From: Dyella terrae
GTDB taxonomy: Bacteria; Pseudomonadota; Gammaproteobacteria; Xanthomonadales; Rhodanobacteraceae
NCBI RefSeq assembly: GCF_022394535.1
Contig: NZ_CP089414.1
Location: 3,100,001-3,164,000, forward strand
Length of the DNA: 64,000 nt
Direction: 5' to 3'
In this document: positions 47,860-57,180 of the stretch, piece after piece
Numbering within the stretch: position 1 is the first letter of the stretch
Layout: each line of letters opens with the position of its first letter
Notes under the pieces: generated by a model
Database searches by the model: none
What the model was told of the DNA's origin: nothing
The model's input: only the letters and a program-made list of their open reading frames with translations
Made by a program: the position numbers and the translations under genes

Positions 47860-49215
47860 ATGACCAAGCGCGTTGCCTTCGCCATCGCCACAGCCCTAGC
47901 GCTGCCCGCCGCCATCGCGGCCGAACCCACCCAGGCCGCGCCGGACGTGACCGTGCTGCAATGTGCGCACCTGGTCGACACCGCGGCGGGCAAGATGCTC
48001 GGTGAAACCACGCTGGTCATCGAAGGCAAGCGGGTCAAAGAGATCAAGGCGGGTGAGGTCGACGTGACCTCCTACGCCAATGCTGCCAAGGCCGCCGGTG
48101 CCAACTTCAGTTACCACAAGATCAACGACGGCACCTGCCTGCCCGGCCTGATCGACTCACACACGCACCTCACCAGCGAAACCAGCCCCACCGGCTACAC
48201 CGACCAGTTCCGCTGGAACATCGCCGACTACGCCATCCGCTCCACCGTCTACGCCAAGCGCACATTGCTGGCTGGCTTCACCACGGTGCGCAACGTGGGC
48301 GATCAGGACAACGAATCCATCGCCCTGCGCAATGCCATCAACGCCGGCATCGTGCCGGGTCCGCGCATCTTCACCGCGGGCAAGCCCATCGGCACCACCG
48401 GTGGCCACGCCGACCCGACCGACGGTTATCGCTCCGATCTAGCCGGCAATCCCGGCCCGAAGGACGGCATCATCAACAGCGCCGACGACGCCTACAAAGC
48501 CATCCGCCAGCACTACAAGGACGGTGTCGACGTCATCAAGATCATGCCCTCCGGCGGCGTGCTCGACGAAAGCAGCAGCGCCGACAACGCGCAGATGACC
48601 ATCGAAGAGATCAAAGCCATCGTGAGCGCCGCGCACGATTACGGCTTCACCGTGGCCGCCCATGCGCACGGCGCCGAAGCCATCCGCCGCGCCGTGCTCG
48701 GTGGCGTCGACTCCATCGAGCACGGCACCTTCATGAACGACGAGGACATGAAGCTGATGAAGGAACACGGCACCTGGTACGTGCCCACCATCATCGCCGG
48801 CAAATACGTGCAGGAAATGGCCGCCAAACCCGGCTACTACCCGCCCCAGGTCGCCGCCAAGGCACTGCAGGTCGGCCCCATCATCCAGGCCACCGCCGGC
48901 AAGGCCTACAAGGCCGGCGTGAAGATCGCCTTCGGCACCGACGCGGCCGTCTATCCGCACGGTCAGAACGCCAAGGAGTTCGAGTACATGGTGCAGGCCG
49001 GCATGCCCCCGATGTTCGTACTGCAGGCCGCCACCACCCATGCCGCCGAACTGCTGCACAAGCAAGATCAACTGGGCCAGATCGCCGTGGGCCGCGTCGC
49101 CGACATCATCGCCGTGCCGGGCAATCCACTCGATGACATCACGGTGATGCAGAAGGTTGGGTTCGTGATGAAGGATGGAGTGGTTTACAAGGCTGATGGC
49201 AGGCCGGTGATGTGA
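47860..49215 (+). CDS. Secreted amidohydrolase-superfamily metal-dependent hydrolase
   Basis: A 451-residue periplasmic hydrolase with a signal peptide (MTKRVAFAIATALALPAAIAA). It has the metal-binding CLPGLIDSHTHL motif, the lysine-bearing VDVIKIMPSGG, a later HAHGAEAIRRAV, VDSIEHGTFM and FGTDAAVYPHGQN, in the order of the imidazolonepropionase/prolidase-like subset. Such enzymes cleave C-N bonds of cyclic amides or X-Pro dipeptides; the substrate here is not determined. Start placed at ATG 47860 with GGGGAGC upstream; upstream in-frame residues to 47791 look like leader. Confidence 0.92.
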   Translation: MTKRVAFAIATALALPAAIAAEPTQAAPDVTVLQCAHLVDTAAGKMLGETTLVIEGKRVKEIKAGEVDVTSYANAAKAAGANFSYHKINDGTCLPGLIDSHTHLTSETSPTGYTDQFRWNIADYAIRSTVYAKRTLLAGFTTVRNVGDQDNESIALRNAINAGIVPGPRIFTAGKPIGTTGGHADPTDGYRSDLAGNPGPKDGIINSADDAYKAIRQHYKDGVDVIKIMPSGGVLDESSSADNAQMTIEEIKAIVSAAHDYGFTVAAHAHGAEAIRRAVLGGVDSIEHGTFMNDEDMKLMKEHGTWYVPTIIAGKYVQEMAAKPGYYPPQVAAKALQVGPIIQATAGKAYKAGVKIAFGTDAAVYPHGQNAKEFEYMVQAGMPPMFVLQAATTHAAELLHKQDQLGQIAVGRVADIIAVPGNPLDDITVMQKVGFVMKDGVVYKADGRPVM

Positions 49216-49244
49216 CACGGCGCTTGGCTCTCTTTTGCAGGGTG

Positions 49245-49833
49245 CGCGTACTTCGTAGCGCTTCGCAACGCGCCGTGGCGGAGAGGACTTAAAGCAGGCT
49301 TCGCTACGCTTTCCGACCTCGAATGGAGAACTCGCCACGGAACGGCATCGTCTTTCTCTTCTGCCTTGGCTTTCAGCACTAGAGCAGGAGCAACGCGACC
49401 TGCCTCGATGCGATGTGCAGCTCCGCTGCACGAGCCTTCGGCTCGGCGCTTTTGATCGTCGGGCCCCCTGTGCGGCGGTGAGGGGTGGACGAAAAGGCCC
49501 GCAGGGGGGATCGGCAGGACGCCGATCCCTTTTCGCCAGGGCAGGAGGCCCTGTCGAAAAGCCCGGCCACCCCTCACGAACTGGCCGGCTTCACCGGCCA
49601 GCGCCAAGTGGGGGTGCCCTTTCTTCGGTTACTTTTCTTTGGGCAAGCAAAGAAAAGTGACTCGGCCTCCGGTAGGAGGTCGAAAGCCCGCCGCAGGCGA
49701 GCCAAGTAGCGACCACGCGCCAACCAAGCGCAAAGTCACTGGATCCCGGCCTGCGCCGGGATGACGGTTCTATCGAAACCATAAGGCGAGCACCCGCCCC
49801 TCACCCCAACCCTCTCCCCGAAGGGGAGAGGGA
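49245..49833 (+). repeat. Mosaic hairpin repeat, copy C
   Basis: Starts soon after the amidohydrolase stop. Stems, in order: GTGCAGC-TCC-GCTGCAC (49415-49431); a long closing stem GTGAGGGGTGG/CCACCCCTCAC (49478-49488 with 49567-49577) enclosing GGATCGGC/GCCGATCC (49508-49528) and CAGGGC/GCCCTG (49537-49553); CTGGCCGG/CCGGCCAG (49581-49601); GGTTACTTTTCTTTG with CAAAGAAAAGTGAC (49627-49661); ATCCCGGC/GCCGGGAT (49743-49762); CCCTCTCCCC/GGGGAGAGGG (49810-49832). This is the fullest plus-sense copy. It lies between two genes on the same strand, with ubiE starting 59 bases later. Confidence 0.8.
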
Positions 49834-49891
49834 GACAAAACCGCTGCCCCCAAAGAAGAAGCCCACCCCCTCGATCCGCTACCATTAGCCA

Positions 49892-50650
49892 ATGAGCGAC
49901 CAGCCCCAACCCCAAACCACCCACTTCGGTTTCCGCGACGTCCCCCTCGACGACAAGCAAAAGCTCGTCGGCCAGGTCTTCACCTCCGTCGCGCGTAGCT
50001 ACGACCTGATGAACGACCTCATGTCGTTCGGCGTCCATCGTCTGTGGAAGCGCCATTTCGTGGGAATCAGCGGTGTGCGTCGGGGCGATCGCGTGCTCGA
50101 TCTGGCCGGTGGCACGGGCGACATCGCCGCGCTGCTCAAGCCGGTCGTCGGCGCTGAGGGTGAGGTCGTCGTGGGCGACATCAATGCCGCCATGCTCGGT
50201 GTGGGTCGCGACCGCATGACGGATCGCGGCCTCGTCTCGGGCCTGCGCTGGGCTCAGCTCAATGCCGAGAGCCTGCCGTTTCCGGACAACAGCTTCGACG
50301 CAGTGACCATGGCTTTCGGCCTGCGCAACGTCACCGACAAGGACAAGGCGTTGGCGGACATCTGCCGCGTGCTCAAGCCGGGTGGCCGTGCACTGGTACT
50401 GGAGTTCTCGCGCGTGCAGAGCGATCTCTTCAGCAAGCTCTACGATTTCCATTCGTTCAAAGTGCTGCCCAAGCTCGGCCAGTTGTTCGCTGGTGACGCC
50501 GATAGCTACCAGTACCTTGCCGAGTCGATCCGCAAGCATCCGGATCAGCAGACGCTTAAAGGCATGATGGAACGTGCCGGCTTTGGTCGCGTCGACGTAC
50601 GCAACCTCACCAACGGTATCGTCGCCATCCATCGCGGGTACAAGTTCTAA
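49892..50650 (+). CDS. ubiE: Ubiquinone/menaquinone C-methyltransferase
   Basis: SAM-dependent methyltransferase of the ubiquinone (and menaquinone) pathway. The 252-residue product opens [34 protein letters not shown] in register with UbiE, has the SAM site [56 protein letters not shown] and the C-terminal YRYLAE-like [14 protein letters not shown]. Family length about 250. It follows repeat copy C and is 50 bases from the next gene. Confidence 0.96.
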   Translation: MSDQPQPQTTHFGFRDVPLDDKQKLVGQVFTSVARSYDLMNDLMSFGVHRLWKRHFVGISGVRRGDRVLDLAGGTGDIAALLKPVVGAEGEVVVGDINAAMLGVGRDRMTDRGLVSGLRWAQLNAESLPFPDNSFDAVTMAFGLRNVTDKDKALADICRVLKPGGRALVLEFSRVQSDLFSKLYDFHSFKVLPKLGQLFAGDADSYQYLAESIRKHPDQQTLKGMMERAGFGRVDVRNLTNGIVAIHRGYKF

Positions 50651-50700
50651 ACGCCAGCCCCGTGGCTACTCGCAGTCCTCATCGGAAGAGGCCCTAGTTC

Positions 50701-51996
50701 ATGCGCGTACTGGTCACCGGCGCCTACGGTTTCATCGGTTCGCATATCGTCGCTGCGCTGGTGGCAGCAGACCACGACGTGGTGTGCGCCGTACGCGGCG
50801 CTCGGTTGGATTCACGTTTTCCTGGCTTGCGCGCCGTCGCCTGCGACATGTCGCGCGATGTCACGCCAGAGGTATGGTTGCCACGCCTGGACGGCATCGA
50901 TGCGGTGGTCAATTGCGCCGGCATCTTGCGTGAGCAACGCGGCGACCGCTTCGACACCGTGCACGTCCAGGCTCCTGTCGCCTTGTATCAAGCCTGCTTG
51001 CACGCAGGTGTTCAGCGCGTCGTGCAAATCTCCGCATTGGGCCATGCCGACGATGGCGAATTCATCGCCAGCAAGCATCGGGGCGATGAGCAACTCGCAT
51101 CGATGCCATTGGACGCAACGATTCTTCGCCCTTCGCTGGTCTACAGCGCCCACGGCTCATACGGCGGCACCTCGCTGTTGCGGGCCATGGCCGCGTTGCC
51201 CGGCGTCATCGTTGTCCCGCGCGCCGCGGTGGCGCCCTGTGTGCAGCCGATCGCAGCGGAGGACGTCGCGCTAGCCGTGGTGGCCTCGCTGGCACGAGCG
51301 ACGCAGAGCGTGGAAATCCTGGAGCTGGTCGGCCCGAAAGCCATGGGTCTGGCGGAATACCTGCAGGATTGGCGGCGCTGGCTCGGTTTGCGCGCCGCAC
51401 GGCTGTGGCTTGTGCCGACCGCGCTGGTGCGCGTCGCCTGCCGCGTTGGCGAGCGCCTCGGGCAAGGTCCGCTCGGCGAAACCATGCAGCGCATGCTGGA
51501 GCACGGCAATCTCGGTCAGGCGGGTGCGTTGGAACGCATGCACGAGCGACTCGGCCTGTCGCCGCGCACACTGCAACGCGCGCTGGCGGAATCGCCCAGT
51601 CACGTGCAAGACCGCTGGCACGCCCGCCTGTATCTGGCGCTGCCGTTGCTGCGCGTCACCCTGGCGCTGCTATGGCTTGCGTCGGGCGTGATTGGTTGGA
51701 TGCTTTCTTCCGATACCGTGGCGGCATCGGCGCAAGGTGGCCCCCTTTCGCCCGAGGCAACGCTGATGCTTGCCCGCGCTACCGCCACACTGGATTTGCT
51801 ACTGGGCGCGCTGTGCCTGCTGCGCTGGAGACCCCGACTCGTGCTGGGCGGCATGCTGCTCATGCTGCTGGGCTACACGATTGGCATCGGCATGCTGTGG
51901 CCGATGCATTGGCTCGATCCGCTGGGCGGCCTGCTGAAGAACGTGCCGCTGATGGCAGCCATTGCCGTTCTTCTGCTCACGGAGGAGAAGCGATGA
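50701..51996 (+). CDS. NAD-dependent epimerase-type SDR fused to a membrane domain
   Basis: A 431-residue fusion. The first 285 residues form an NAD(P)-binding atypical SDR (VLVTGAYGFIGSHIVAALV at the N-terminus, VNCAGILRE and LRPSLVYSAHG later). After about 300 come four hydrophobic helices with WLASGVIGWMLS and GGMLLMLLGYTIGIGMLW, resembling a DoxX-like module. The combination is known in proteobacteria and may act on quinones or lipids, but the substrate is not established. The next gene overlaps it by four bases. Confidence 0.85.
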   Translation: MRVLVTGAYGFIGSHIVAALVAADHDVVCAVRGARLDSRFPGLRAVACDMSRDVTPEVWLPRLDGIDAVVNCAGILREQRGDRFDTVHVQAPVALYQACLHAGVQRVVQISALGHADDGEFIASKHRGDEQLASMPLDATILRPSLVYSAHGSYGGTSLLRAMAALPGVIVVPRAAVAPCVQPIAAEDVALAVVASLARATQSVEILELVGPKAMGLAEYLQDWRRWLGLRAARLWLVPTALVRVACRVGERLGQGPLGETMQRMLEHGNLGQAGALERMHERLGLSPRTLQRALAESPSHVQDRWHARLYLALPLLRVTLALLWLASGVIGWMLSSDTVAASAQGGPLSPEATLMLARATATLDLLLGALCLLRWRPRLVLGGMLLMLLGYTIGIGMLWPMHWLDPLGGLLKNVPLMAAIAVLLLTEEKR

Positions 51997-52469
51997 CGCC
52001 CTACGTGCTGTTAAAGCTGGTGCACATCTTGTCGTCGACTTTGCTGTTCGGTACGGGCCTGGGCACGGCGTTTTTCATGTGGTTCACCTGGCGCACCGGC
52101 AACGTGCAGGCCATTGCGGCGGCATCGCGACTCACCGTGCGTGCGGACTGGTGCTTCACCACGCCGGCGGTGATCGTCCAGCCTGTCACCGGCATCGCGC
52201 TGGTGCATCTGATGGGCTTTCCGTGGAACAGCCCGTGGCTAGTCGCAGCGATGGGCCTGTACGTGCTGATCGGCCTTTGCTGGATACCCGTAGTGGTACT
52301 GCAGATGCGCGTGCGCGACGCAGCCGCTGTCGCCGCTCGCACCGGTCGGCCGCTGCCCGCCCGTTGCACCGTGCTCATGCGCTGGTGGTTCGCCTTGGGC
52401 TGGCCGGCGTTCGTCGCCGTCATGGGTATCTTCTGGCTGATGGTGGCCAAGCCCGCGCTCTGGAGCTGA
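51993..52469 (+). CDS. DUF2269-family membrane protein
   Basis: A 158-residue protein with four hydrophobic helices (about 5-25, 50-75, 80-100 and 128-150). The start LLKLVHILSSTLLFGTGLGTAFFMW is the DUF2269 signature. GGAGGAG at 51981-51987 precedes the ATG, which overlaps the upstream stop (ATGA). It pairs with the SDR/membrane fusion, a frequent neighbour; both may serve one membrane redox task. Function unknown. Confidence 0.85.
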   Translation: MTPYVLLKLVHILSSTLLFGTGLGTAFFMWFTWRTGNVQAIAAASRLTVRADWCFTTPAVIVQPVTGIALVHLMGFPWNSPWLVAAMGLYVLIGLCWIPVVVLQMRVRDAAAVAARTGRPLPARCTVLMRWWFALGWPAFVAVMGIFWLMVAKPALWS

Positions 52470-52547
52470 GACGATTTCTTGCGACGCGCCACATGCCATC
52501 GCCGAATGGCATAGTGGGAATCTGTCGCCTGATGGCCGTTCCCTGTC

Positions 52548-53207
52548 GTGAGCATTCGCTACCGCCCCCTTGCCGCTTTTGCTGCCCTGCTCGGTTGGTT
52601 CGGGCTGGCGCTACAACTCTGGTTTTCCATTCGCCTGGCGCTGGATCACGGCGGCACAGCCCTGCAGGGCGTGTGGGTGTACCTGGGCTACTACACCATC
52701 CTCACCAACCTGCTGGTGGCAGGCGTGCTGACTGCCGCGTCGTTCGACACGCGGACGGCACTGCCGCGGTTCCTGCAACGCCCAGGCGTGCAGACGGCCG
52801 CAGCGATGAGCATTGTGATTGTCAGCGCCGTCTACAACCTGATGCTGCGCCAGTTGTGGAGCCCATCGGGCTGGGTGCTGGTGGCCGACCTGATCGTGCA
52901 CGACTTCATGCCGCCGCTCTACCTGCTTTACTGGTGGCTCGCCGTGCCCAAGGGCAGCCTGCACTGGTCGCAGGTGATCGCGTGGCAAAGCTATCCGGCG
53001 GGTTATTTCACCTATGTGCTGCTGCGCGGCGCCGTGAACGGCTGGTATCCCTACCCGTTCCTTGATGTGAAGTCGCTGGGTTATCTGCAAGTCGTTATCG
53101 ATGCTCTCGCCGTGCTCGTGGCTTTCATTGTCGTAGCCACGCTGCTCGTCGCGCTCGGCCGGTGGCAGGCGCGACGACGGAACGACACGGTGGCGGAAGC
53201 CGCCTGA
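52548..53207 (+). CDS. Pr6Pr-family membrane protein
   Basis: A 219-residue membrane protein with about six helices. YYTILTNLLVAGVLTA, DLIVHDFMPPLYLLYW and YPAGYFTYVLLRGA with GWYPYPFLDV resemble the FAR-17a/AIG1-like (Pr6Pr) family. It starts at a GTG (52548) with no strong ribosome site; no in-frame ATG fits. No known substrate. It is convergent with the GST gene, one base apart. Confidence 0.75.
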   Translation: MSIRYRPLAAFAALLGWFGLALQLWFSIRLALDHGGTALQGVWVYLGYYTILTNLLVAGVLTAASFDTRTALPRFLQRPGVQTAAAMSIVIVSAVYNLMLRQLWSPSGWVLVADLIVHDFMPPLYLLYWWLAVPKGSLHWSQVIAWQSYPAGYFTYVLLRGAVNGWYPYPFLDVKSLGYLQVVIDALAVLVAFIVVATLLVALGRWQARRRNDTVAEAA

Positions 53208-53891
53208 TCAGGCGAGGCGAAAGTCCTCAGTCACCTCACCGTAGCGGTGGGTCTCCGCTTCATGCGCGTGATCGCGCCATGGCTCCGCCAGTGCAGCGGT
53301 GTACCACTCACGCATTGCGGGCAATGCCAGCATGCGTTGCACGTACGCCACTACCGCCCCATCCGCCGGTAAGCCATAGGTCTGGAAGCGGAACACCACC
53401 GGCGCGTAGAAGGCATCGACAGCGGTAAATGTCTTGCCCGCGAGAAAGGGACCACCGAAGCGTGACAGCCCTTCGTTCCACAGCTCGTTGATGCGCGCGA
53501 TATCCGCCTGCAGCGCTGCACTGATCCCATGCAAGCGCACGCGCACGCCACAGCTCATGCCGCATTCGTTACGAAGCGTGCCGAAACCCGAATGCATTTC
53601 GGCGGAAGCGCAGCGCGCCCATGCACGCGCCACGCGATCAGACGGCCAAACACCCGCGTGACTTTCCGCAAGGTATTCGGCGATCGCCAACGAATCCCAC
53701 ACGACCGTATCGCCATCGCGCAGGCAAGGCACACGGCCATTGGGTGAGAAGCGGCGGAACGCGTCCCAATTGGAGCCTTCGCCAAACACCATTAGCTGTT
53801 CGTCAAACGGCAGGCCAAGGTGCTTCATCAGCACCCACGGGCGCAGCGACCAGGACGAGTAGTTCTTGTTGGCGATGTAAAGCGTCGTCAC
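53208..53891 (-). CDS. Glutathione S-transferase family protein
   Basis: A 227-residue cytoplasmic transferase. The N-terminal thioredoxin-like domain starts LYIANKNYSSWSLRPWVLMKHLGLPF, with the Ser-Ser-Trp region in place of the catalytic residue, then PNGRVPCLRDGDTVVWDSLAIAEYLAE. The all-helical C-terminal domain follows from about 90 with GGPFLAGKTFTAVDAFYAPVVFRF. It starts at GTG 53891, overlapping the stop of a 36-codon frame (GTGA), so it is probably translated by coupling in an eamA-remnant-gst unit. Confidence 0.92.
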   Translation of the reverse strand: MTTLYIANKNYSSWSLRPWVLMKHLGLPFDEQLMVFGEGSNWDAFRRFSPNGRVPCLRDGDTVVWDSLAIAEYLAESHAGVWPSDRVARAWARCASAEMHSGFGTLRNECGMSCGVRVRLHGISAALQADIARINELWNEGLSRFGGPFLAGKTFTAVDAFYAPVVFRFQTYGLPADGAVVAYVQRMLALPAMREWYTAALAEPWRDHAHEAETHRYGEVTEDFRLA

Positions 53892-53998
53892 GGACAGGCT
53901 CCCGCTGGCTTCAGGTGTGCATCACCGAATTGCGCGAGCACGCGCGACGACCAAGCTTCCGGCAACTGCGAGGCGGCGTCGATCCAATGAATCGGCAT
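53888..53998 (-). pseudogene. 36-codon frame, possible truncated cupin gene
   Basis: A short frame from ATG 53998 to TGA 53888 encodes a 36-residue peptide beginning MPIHWIDAASQLPEAWSSRV. Its pattern (LPxAWxS then GDAHLK) resembles the start of small cupin proteins, after which it is cut off by GACP and a stop. It overlaps the GST GTG start. Likely a remnant after deletion, or a small coupling peptide. No other family signal. Confidence 0.4.
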
Positions 53999-54005
53999 TA
54001 TGCAC

Positions 54006-54926
54006 TCAGCTTTGCTTGGCGGGAGTGGCGACGACGGGCGCGGGCAATGGTCGGCGGCGACGCGCATTGGCCAGCACCACACCGCCCACCGTGATCACGC
54101 CGCCCACCAGAGTCAGCAAGGTCGGCCGCTCGCCCAGCCACACCCAACCGATCAACACGGCGATGGGCGGCGAGAAGTAAATGAAGCTGCTCACCTGCGA
54201 TGCCGAGGCGCGATGCAGCGCGGCGTTCCACGCTACGTAACCGATAAAGGTGGGCGCGATACCCAGCCACACCAGGGCACCGATATGCGACGGCGGCGCG
54301 TGCATCAGCGCCTGCGGCAAACCCAGGCCGAACGGCAGCGCACCCAGCGTGCCGGCGAAAAAGGTGAAGCCAGTGACGCCCAGCAAGGTGTTGCGGGTAA
54401 ACAAGGGCTTCTGCCCCACAAAGAAGATCGCCGAGGCCAGCACACTGACCAGCACCAGTGCAGCCATGGGCTCCACCTTCACATCCTTGCCGCTGGTCAG
54501 CACCACCACGACCACGCCCACCAGCGCCACGCCCAGGCCCATCAGGGTGCGAGCCGACAGGCGCTCGCGCAGCCAGATGGCCGACAACGCCGCCGTGGTC
54601 GCCGGCACCAGCGAGATCAGAATGGCCGCGGTGCCGCTGGCCACGCGCGTTTCCGCCGTATTGAGGCACAAGTGGTACACGGTGAGGCCGATGATGCCGA
54701 GCAGCGTCAGCACCGGCCAATCGCGGCGAGCCGGCAGCGGCACCCGCTTCACCGTCAGCAGCACGGCAAAGCACAGCGAGCCGATGGCCAGGCGCGCCAG
54801 CGCCACCTCCCCCGGGGTGAACGAAGCCAGCGCATAGGCGATCGCGGCATAGGCCGACGACCAGGTCACCAGGGCAATGCCGATATAAGTCAGGGCACGC
54901 CCGTCGAGGCGTTCCGGGGTTTGCAT
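54006..54926 (-). CDS. EamA/DMT-superfamily transporter
   Basis: Ten-helix inner-membrane permease of the drug/metabolite transporter superfamily, often an exporter of amino acids or metabolites. The 306-residue product has two EamA repeats; the first includes TWSSAYAAIAYAL and TAAILISLVPATTAALSA, and the second includes WLGIAPTFIGYVAWNAAL and IYFSPPIAVLIGWVWLGERP. The start ATG 54926 (MQTPERL) has GGA upstream; ATG 54956 in frame is an alternative. A divergent Lrp-type gene suggests amino acid-responsive control, a common arrangement. Confidence 0.9.
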   Translation of the reverse strand: MQTPERLDGRALTYIGIALVTWSSAYAAIAYALASFTPGEVALARLAIGSLCFAVLLTVKRVPLPARRDWPVLTLLGIIGLTVYHLCLNTAETRVASGTAAILISLVPATTAALSAIWLRERLSARTLMGLGVALVGVVVVVLTSGKDVKVEPMAALVLVSVLASAIFFVGQKPLFTRNTLLGVTGFTFFAGTLGALPFGLGLPQALMHAPPSHIGALVWLGIAPTFIGYVAWNAALHRASASQVSSFIYFSPPIAVLIGWVWLGERPTLLTLVGGVITVGGVVLANARRRRPLPAPVVATPAKQS

Positions 54927-55028
54927 GGGAAAATTTTCCGGAGGGGAATGGTGCAAATCGTAAGATTCGCCGCGCTGCGCTTGAATGATGAATCAGCGTA
55001 GGATGAGGATGTTTCGCCAACGAACGAA

Positions 55029-55544
55029 ATGTCCATGAACGCCGCCACCTTTGAATCGAAACCGATCTGGGACGCTACGGATTGGCTCCTGTTGGAAGCC
55101 CTTCAGCAGGACGCCCGCCTGGGCTACGCCGAGCTGGGGCGCAAGGTAAAGCTCTCCCCGCCGGCCGTGGCCGAGCGGGTAAAACGGCTGGAAGAAGCCG
55201 GCGTCATTGCCGGTTACCGGGCCGTGCTCAACCCGCGCAAGCTCGGCTACGAGATCGACGCGATGATCCGCCTGCGCTGCGACGGCGGCATCTGCGCCCG
55301 CGTGGGCGTGCTGGTCGCGGATATCCCGGAAGTGCTGGATTGCCGCCGCCTGGCGGGAGAAGACTCGGCCCTTTTGCGCGTGGTCGCCATGTCCATTGCC
55401 CACCTGGAAACCGTGCTGGACCGGCTGCTGAAGATCCACCCCAGCATCAGCACAACAACCCTGGTGGTGCTGCAGACGCCGCACGAGAACCGACCGCTGA
55501 CCCGTGGCATGTGGAATACGGCGCGCGCCCTGCTGGACGAATAG
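55029..55544 (+). CDS. Lrp/AsnC-family transcriptional regulator
   Basis: A 171-residue regulator with an N-terminal helix-turn-helix (DWLLLEALQQDARLGYAELGRKVKLSPPAVAERVKRLEEAGVI, residues about 18-60, shown only as position here for the rest) and a RAM-type ligand domain (about 80-150). It sits head to head with the DMT transporter, so it probably activates that exporter in response to an amino acid, which is inference. The first ATG (55029) is used; 55035 is two codons in. No operator can be defined by eye. Confidence 0.9.
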   Translation: MSMNAATFESKPIWDATDWLLLEALQQDARLGYAELGRKVKLSPPAVAERVKRLEEAGVIAGYRAVLNPRKLGYEIDAMIRLRCDGGICARVGVLVADIPEVLDCRRLAGEDSALLRVVAMSIAHLETVLDRLLKIHPSISTTTLVVLQTPHENRPLTRGMWNTARALLDE

Positions 55545-55668
55545 CCCTACCCGGCTCGCCTGGGGCCGCGTGATGCGCCGGGCGGGCAAGCATGGGGACG
55601 GCACGCATCTTGCCTGACTGCTGGAAACCGCCAGCACTCAGCCAGAGCCAGCCGTCCAGACGCCCGCC

Positions 55669-57024
55669 ATGGAACCTGTCGCACTCAACAAGATCATGGA
55701 TCTCCTTTGGGACGCCATCTGTGTCGTCGACATGGAGGGGCGCTATGTCTTTGTCAGCGCATCCTACGAACGCATCTTTGGATACAAACCGGAGGAAGTG
55801 ATCGGTCGGACCATGCTCGAGATGGTGCATCCGGACGACCGTGAAGCCACGCTCGACATAGCCGCCGCCATCATGGCCGGCCATCCGCAGTCGCACTTCC
55901 AGAATCGCTATATCCGCAAAGACGGCACCATCGTGCACATCATGTGGTCCGCGCGCTGGTCCGAATCCGATCGCATGCGCATCGCCGTGGCTCGGGACAT
56001 CACCGCACTCAAGCGCGCGGAATCGATGACGACGGCGCTGCACGCCATCTCCGAGGCGGCCCACACGGCGGACAACCTGACCGCGCTCTATGGCGAGATC
56101 CACCGCATCGTCGGCACCTTGCTTCCGGCCAACAACTTCTTCGTTGCGTTGTACGACCCGCAGCACGCCGAGTTGAGTTTTCCTTACTTCGTGGATGAGC
56201 GCGACCCGACGCCGCCTGCACAAGCTATGGATTCGGGCACGCTGACGGCGCAACTGATCCGTACCGGGCAGGCCTTGCTGGTCACGCCGAACGCACCCAC
56301 CGATCCATCCATACCCATCAGGGGTACCGACGCCCAGCACTGGCTGGGCGTACCGCTGTGCTCGCAAGGAACTACCGTCGGCGCGCTCGTGGTGCAAAGC
56401 TACTCCGACGCCACGCGCTACACCGAGTCGGACAAAGAGCTACTGCAGTTCGTATCCACCCAAGTAGCCGCCGCCATCGAACGCAAACAGGCCGAGGAGC
56501 GGTTGCACCATATCGCGCGGCACGACCCACTCACCGATCTCGCCAATCGCGACCTGTTCCACCAACAATTTGAGGCAGCGCTAGACAACGTGTCGCGCTT
56601 CGGCGGCAACCTCGCCCTGCTCTATATCGATCTGGACAAGTTCAAGCTGGTCAACGATCGCTTCGGCCATCACACCGGCGACCTATTGCTATGCGAAGTG
56701 GCACAACGCATCCGCAGCCACCTGCGCGAAGGCGATGTGGTAGGCCGCATGGGTGGCGACGAGTTCGTCGTGCTGCTATGTCGGCTGCAATCCATCGCCG
56801 ACAGCGTCTCCGTGGCGGAGAAACTACGCGCGGCCATCTGCGCACCGCTCCGTTTGTCCGACCACACCTTGCACGCAGCGACCAGCATTGGCGTCGCCAC
56901 CTATCCCCTGCACGGGCGGAGTTCACGCGAACTCATGCGCGCCGCCGACACCGCGATGTACTGGGTCAAGAAGAACGGTGGCAACCGCGTACACGTCGCG
57001 GCCACACAGGATATTCAGATCTAG
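55669..57024 (+). CDS. PAS-GAF-GGDEF diguanylate cyclase
   Basis: A 451-residue cytoplasmic signalling protein that should make cyclic di-GMP. The PAS domain (about 5-120) has VVDMEGRYVFVSASYERIFGY and a PAC-like motif; a GAF domain follows (about 135-270). The GGDEF domain (about 290-445) has RHDPLTDLANRDLF, DLDKFKLVNDRFGHHTGD and the intact GRMGGDEFVVLL active site. An REGD inhibitory I-site lies five residues before GGDEF, so product feedback is likely. No EAL domain or membrane segment. The ligand of the sensors is unknown. Confidence 0.94.
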   Translation: MEPVALNKIMDLLWDAICVVDMEGRYVFVSASYERIFGYKPEEVIGRTMLEMVHPDDREATLDIAAAIMAGHPQSHFQNRYIRKDGTIVHIMWSARWSESDRMRIAVARDITALKRAESMTTALHAISEAAHTADNLTALYGEIHRIVGTLLPANNFFVALYDPQHAELSFPYFVDERDPTPPAQAMDSGTLTAQLIRTGQALLVTPNAPTDPSIPIRGTDAQHWLGVPLCSQGTTVGALVVQSYSDATRYTESDKELLQFVSTQVAAAIERKQAEERLHHIARHDPLTDLANRDLFHQQFEAALDNVSRFGGNLALLYIDLDKFKLVNDRFGHHTGDLLLCEVAQRIRSHLREGDVVGRMGGDEFVVLLCRLQSIADSVSVAEKLRAAICAPLRLSDHTLHAATSIGVATYPLHGRSSRELMRAADTAMYWVKKNGGNRVHVAATQDIQI

Positions 57025-57048
57025 AACGTGCCGCGCTTACAACACGCC

Positions 57049-57180
57049 TCACTCGCCCTGATCCTGCTTGCGTTGTTCGCGCGCCATGTCGTACTTCGCC
57101 TGCAGCACCAACCAGTAGAACGCGGGAGTACGGAATATGGTGGCGAAGCGGATTGAAGCATCCTCGTTGATTCGAGCCAG
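57049..57180 (-). pseudogene. HigA-type antitoxin, C-terminal remnant
   Basis: Forty-three codons plus stop on the minus strand read INEDASIRFATIFRTPAFYW then LVLQAKYDMARE, the closing helix pattern of HigA/VapI-like antitoxins. The N-terminal helix-turn-helix is gone: the frame is cut at about 57180, where sequence resembling the end of an IS element begins. No partner toxin is left nearby. Confidence 0.6.
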
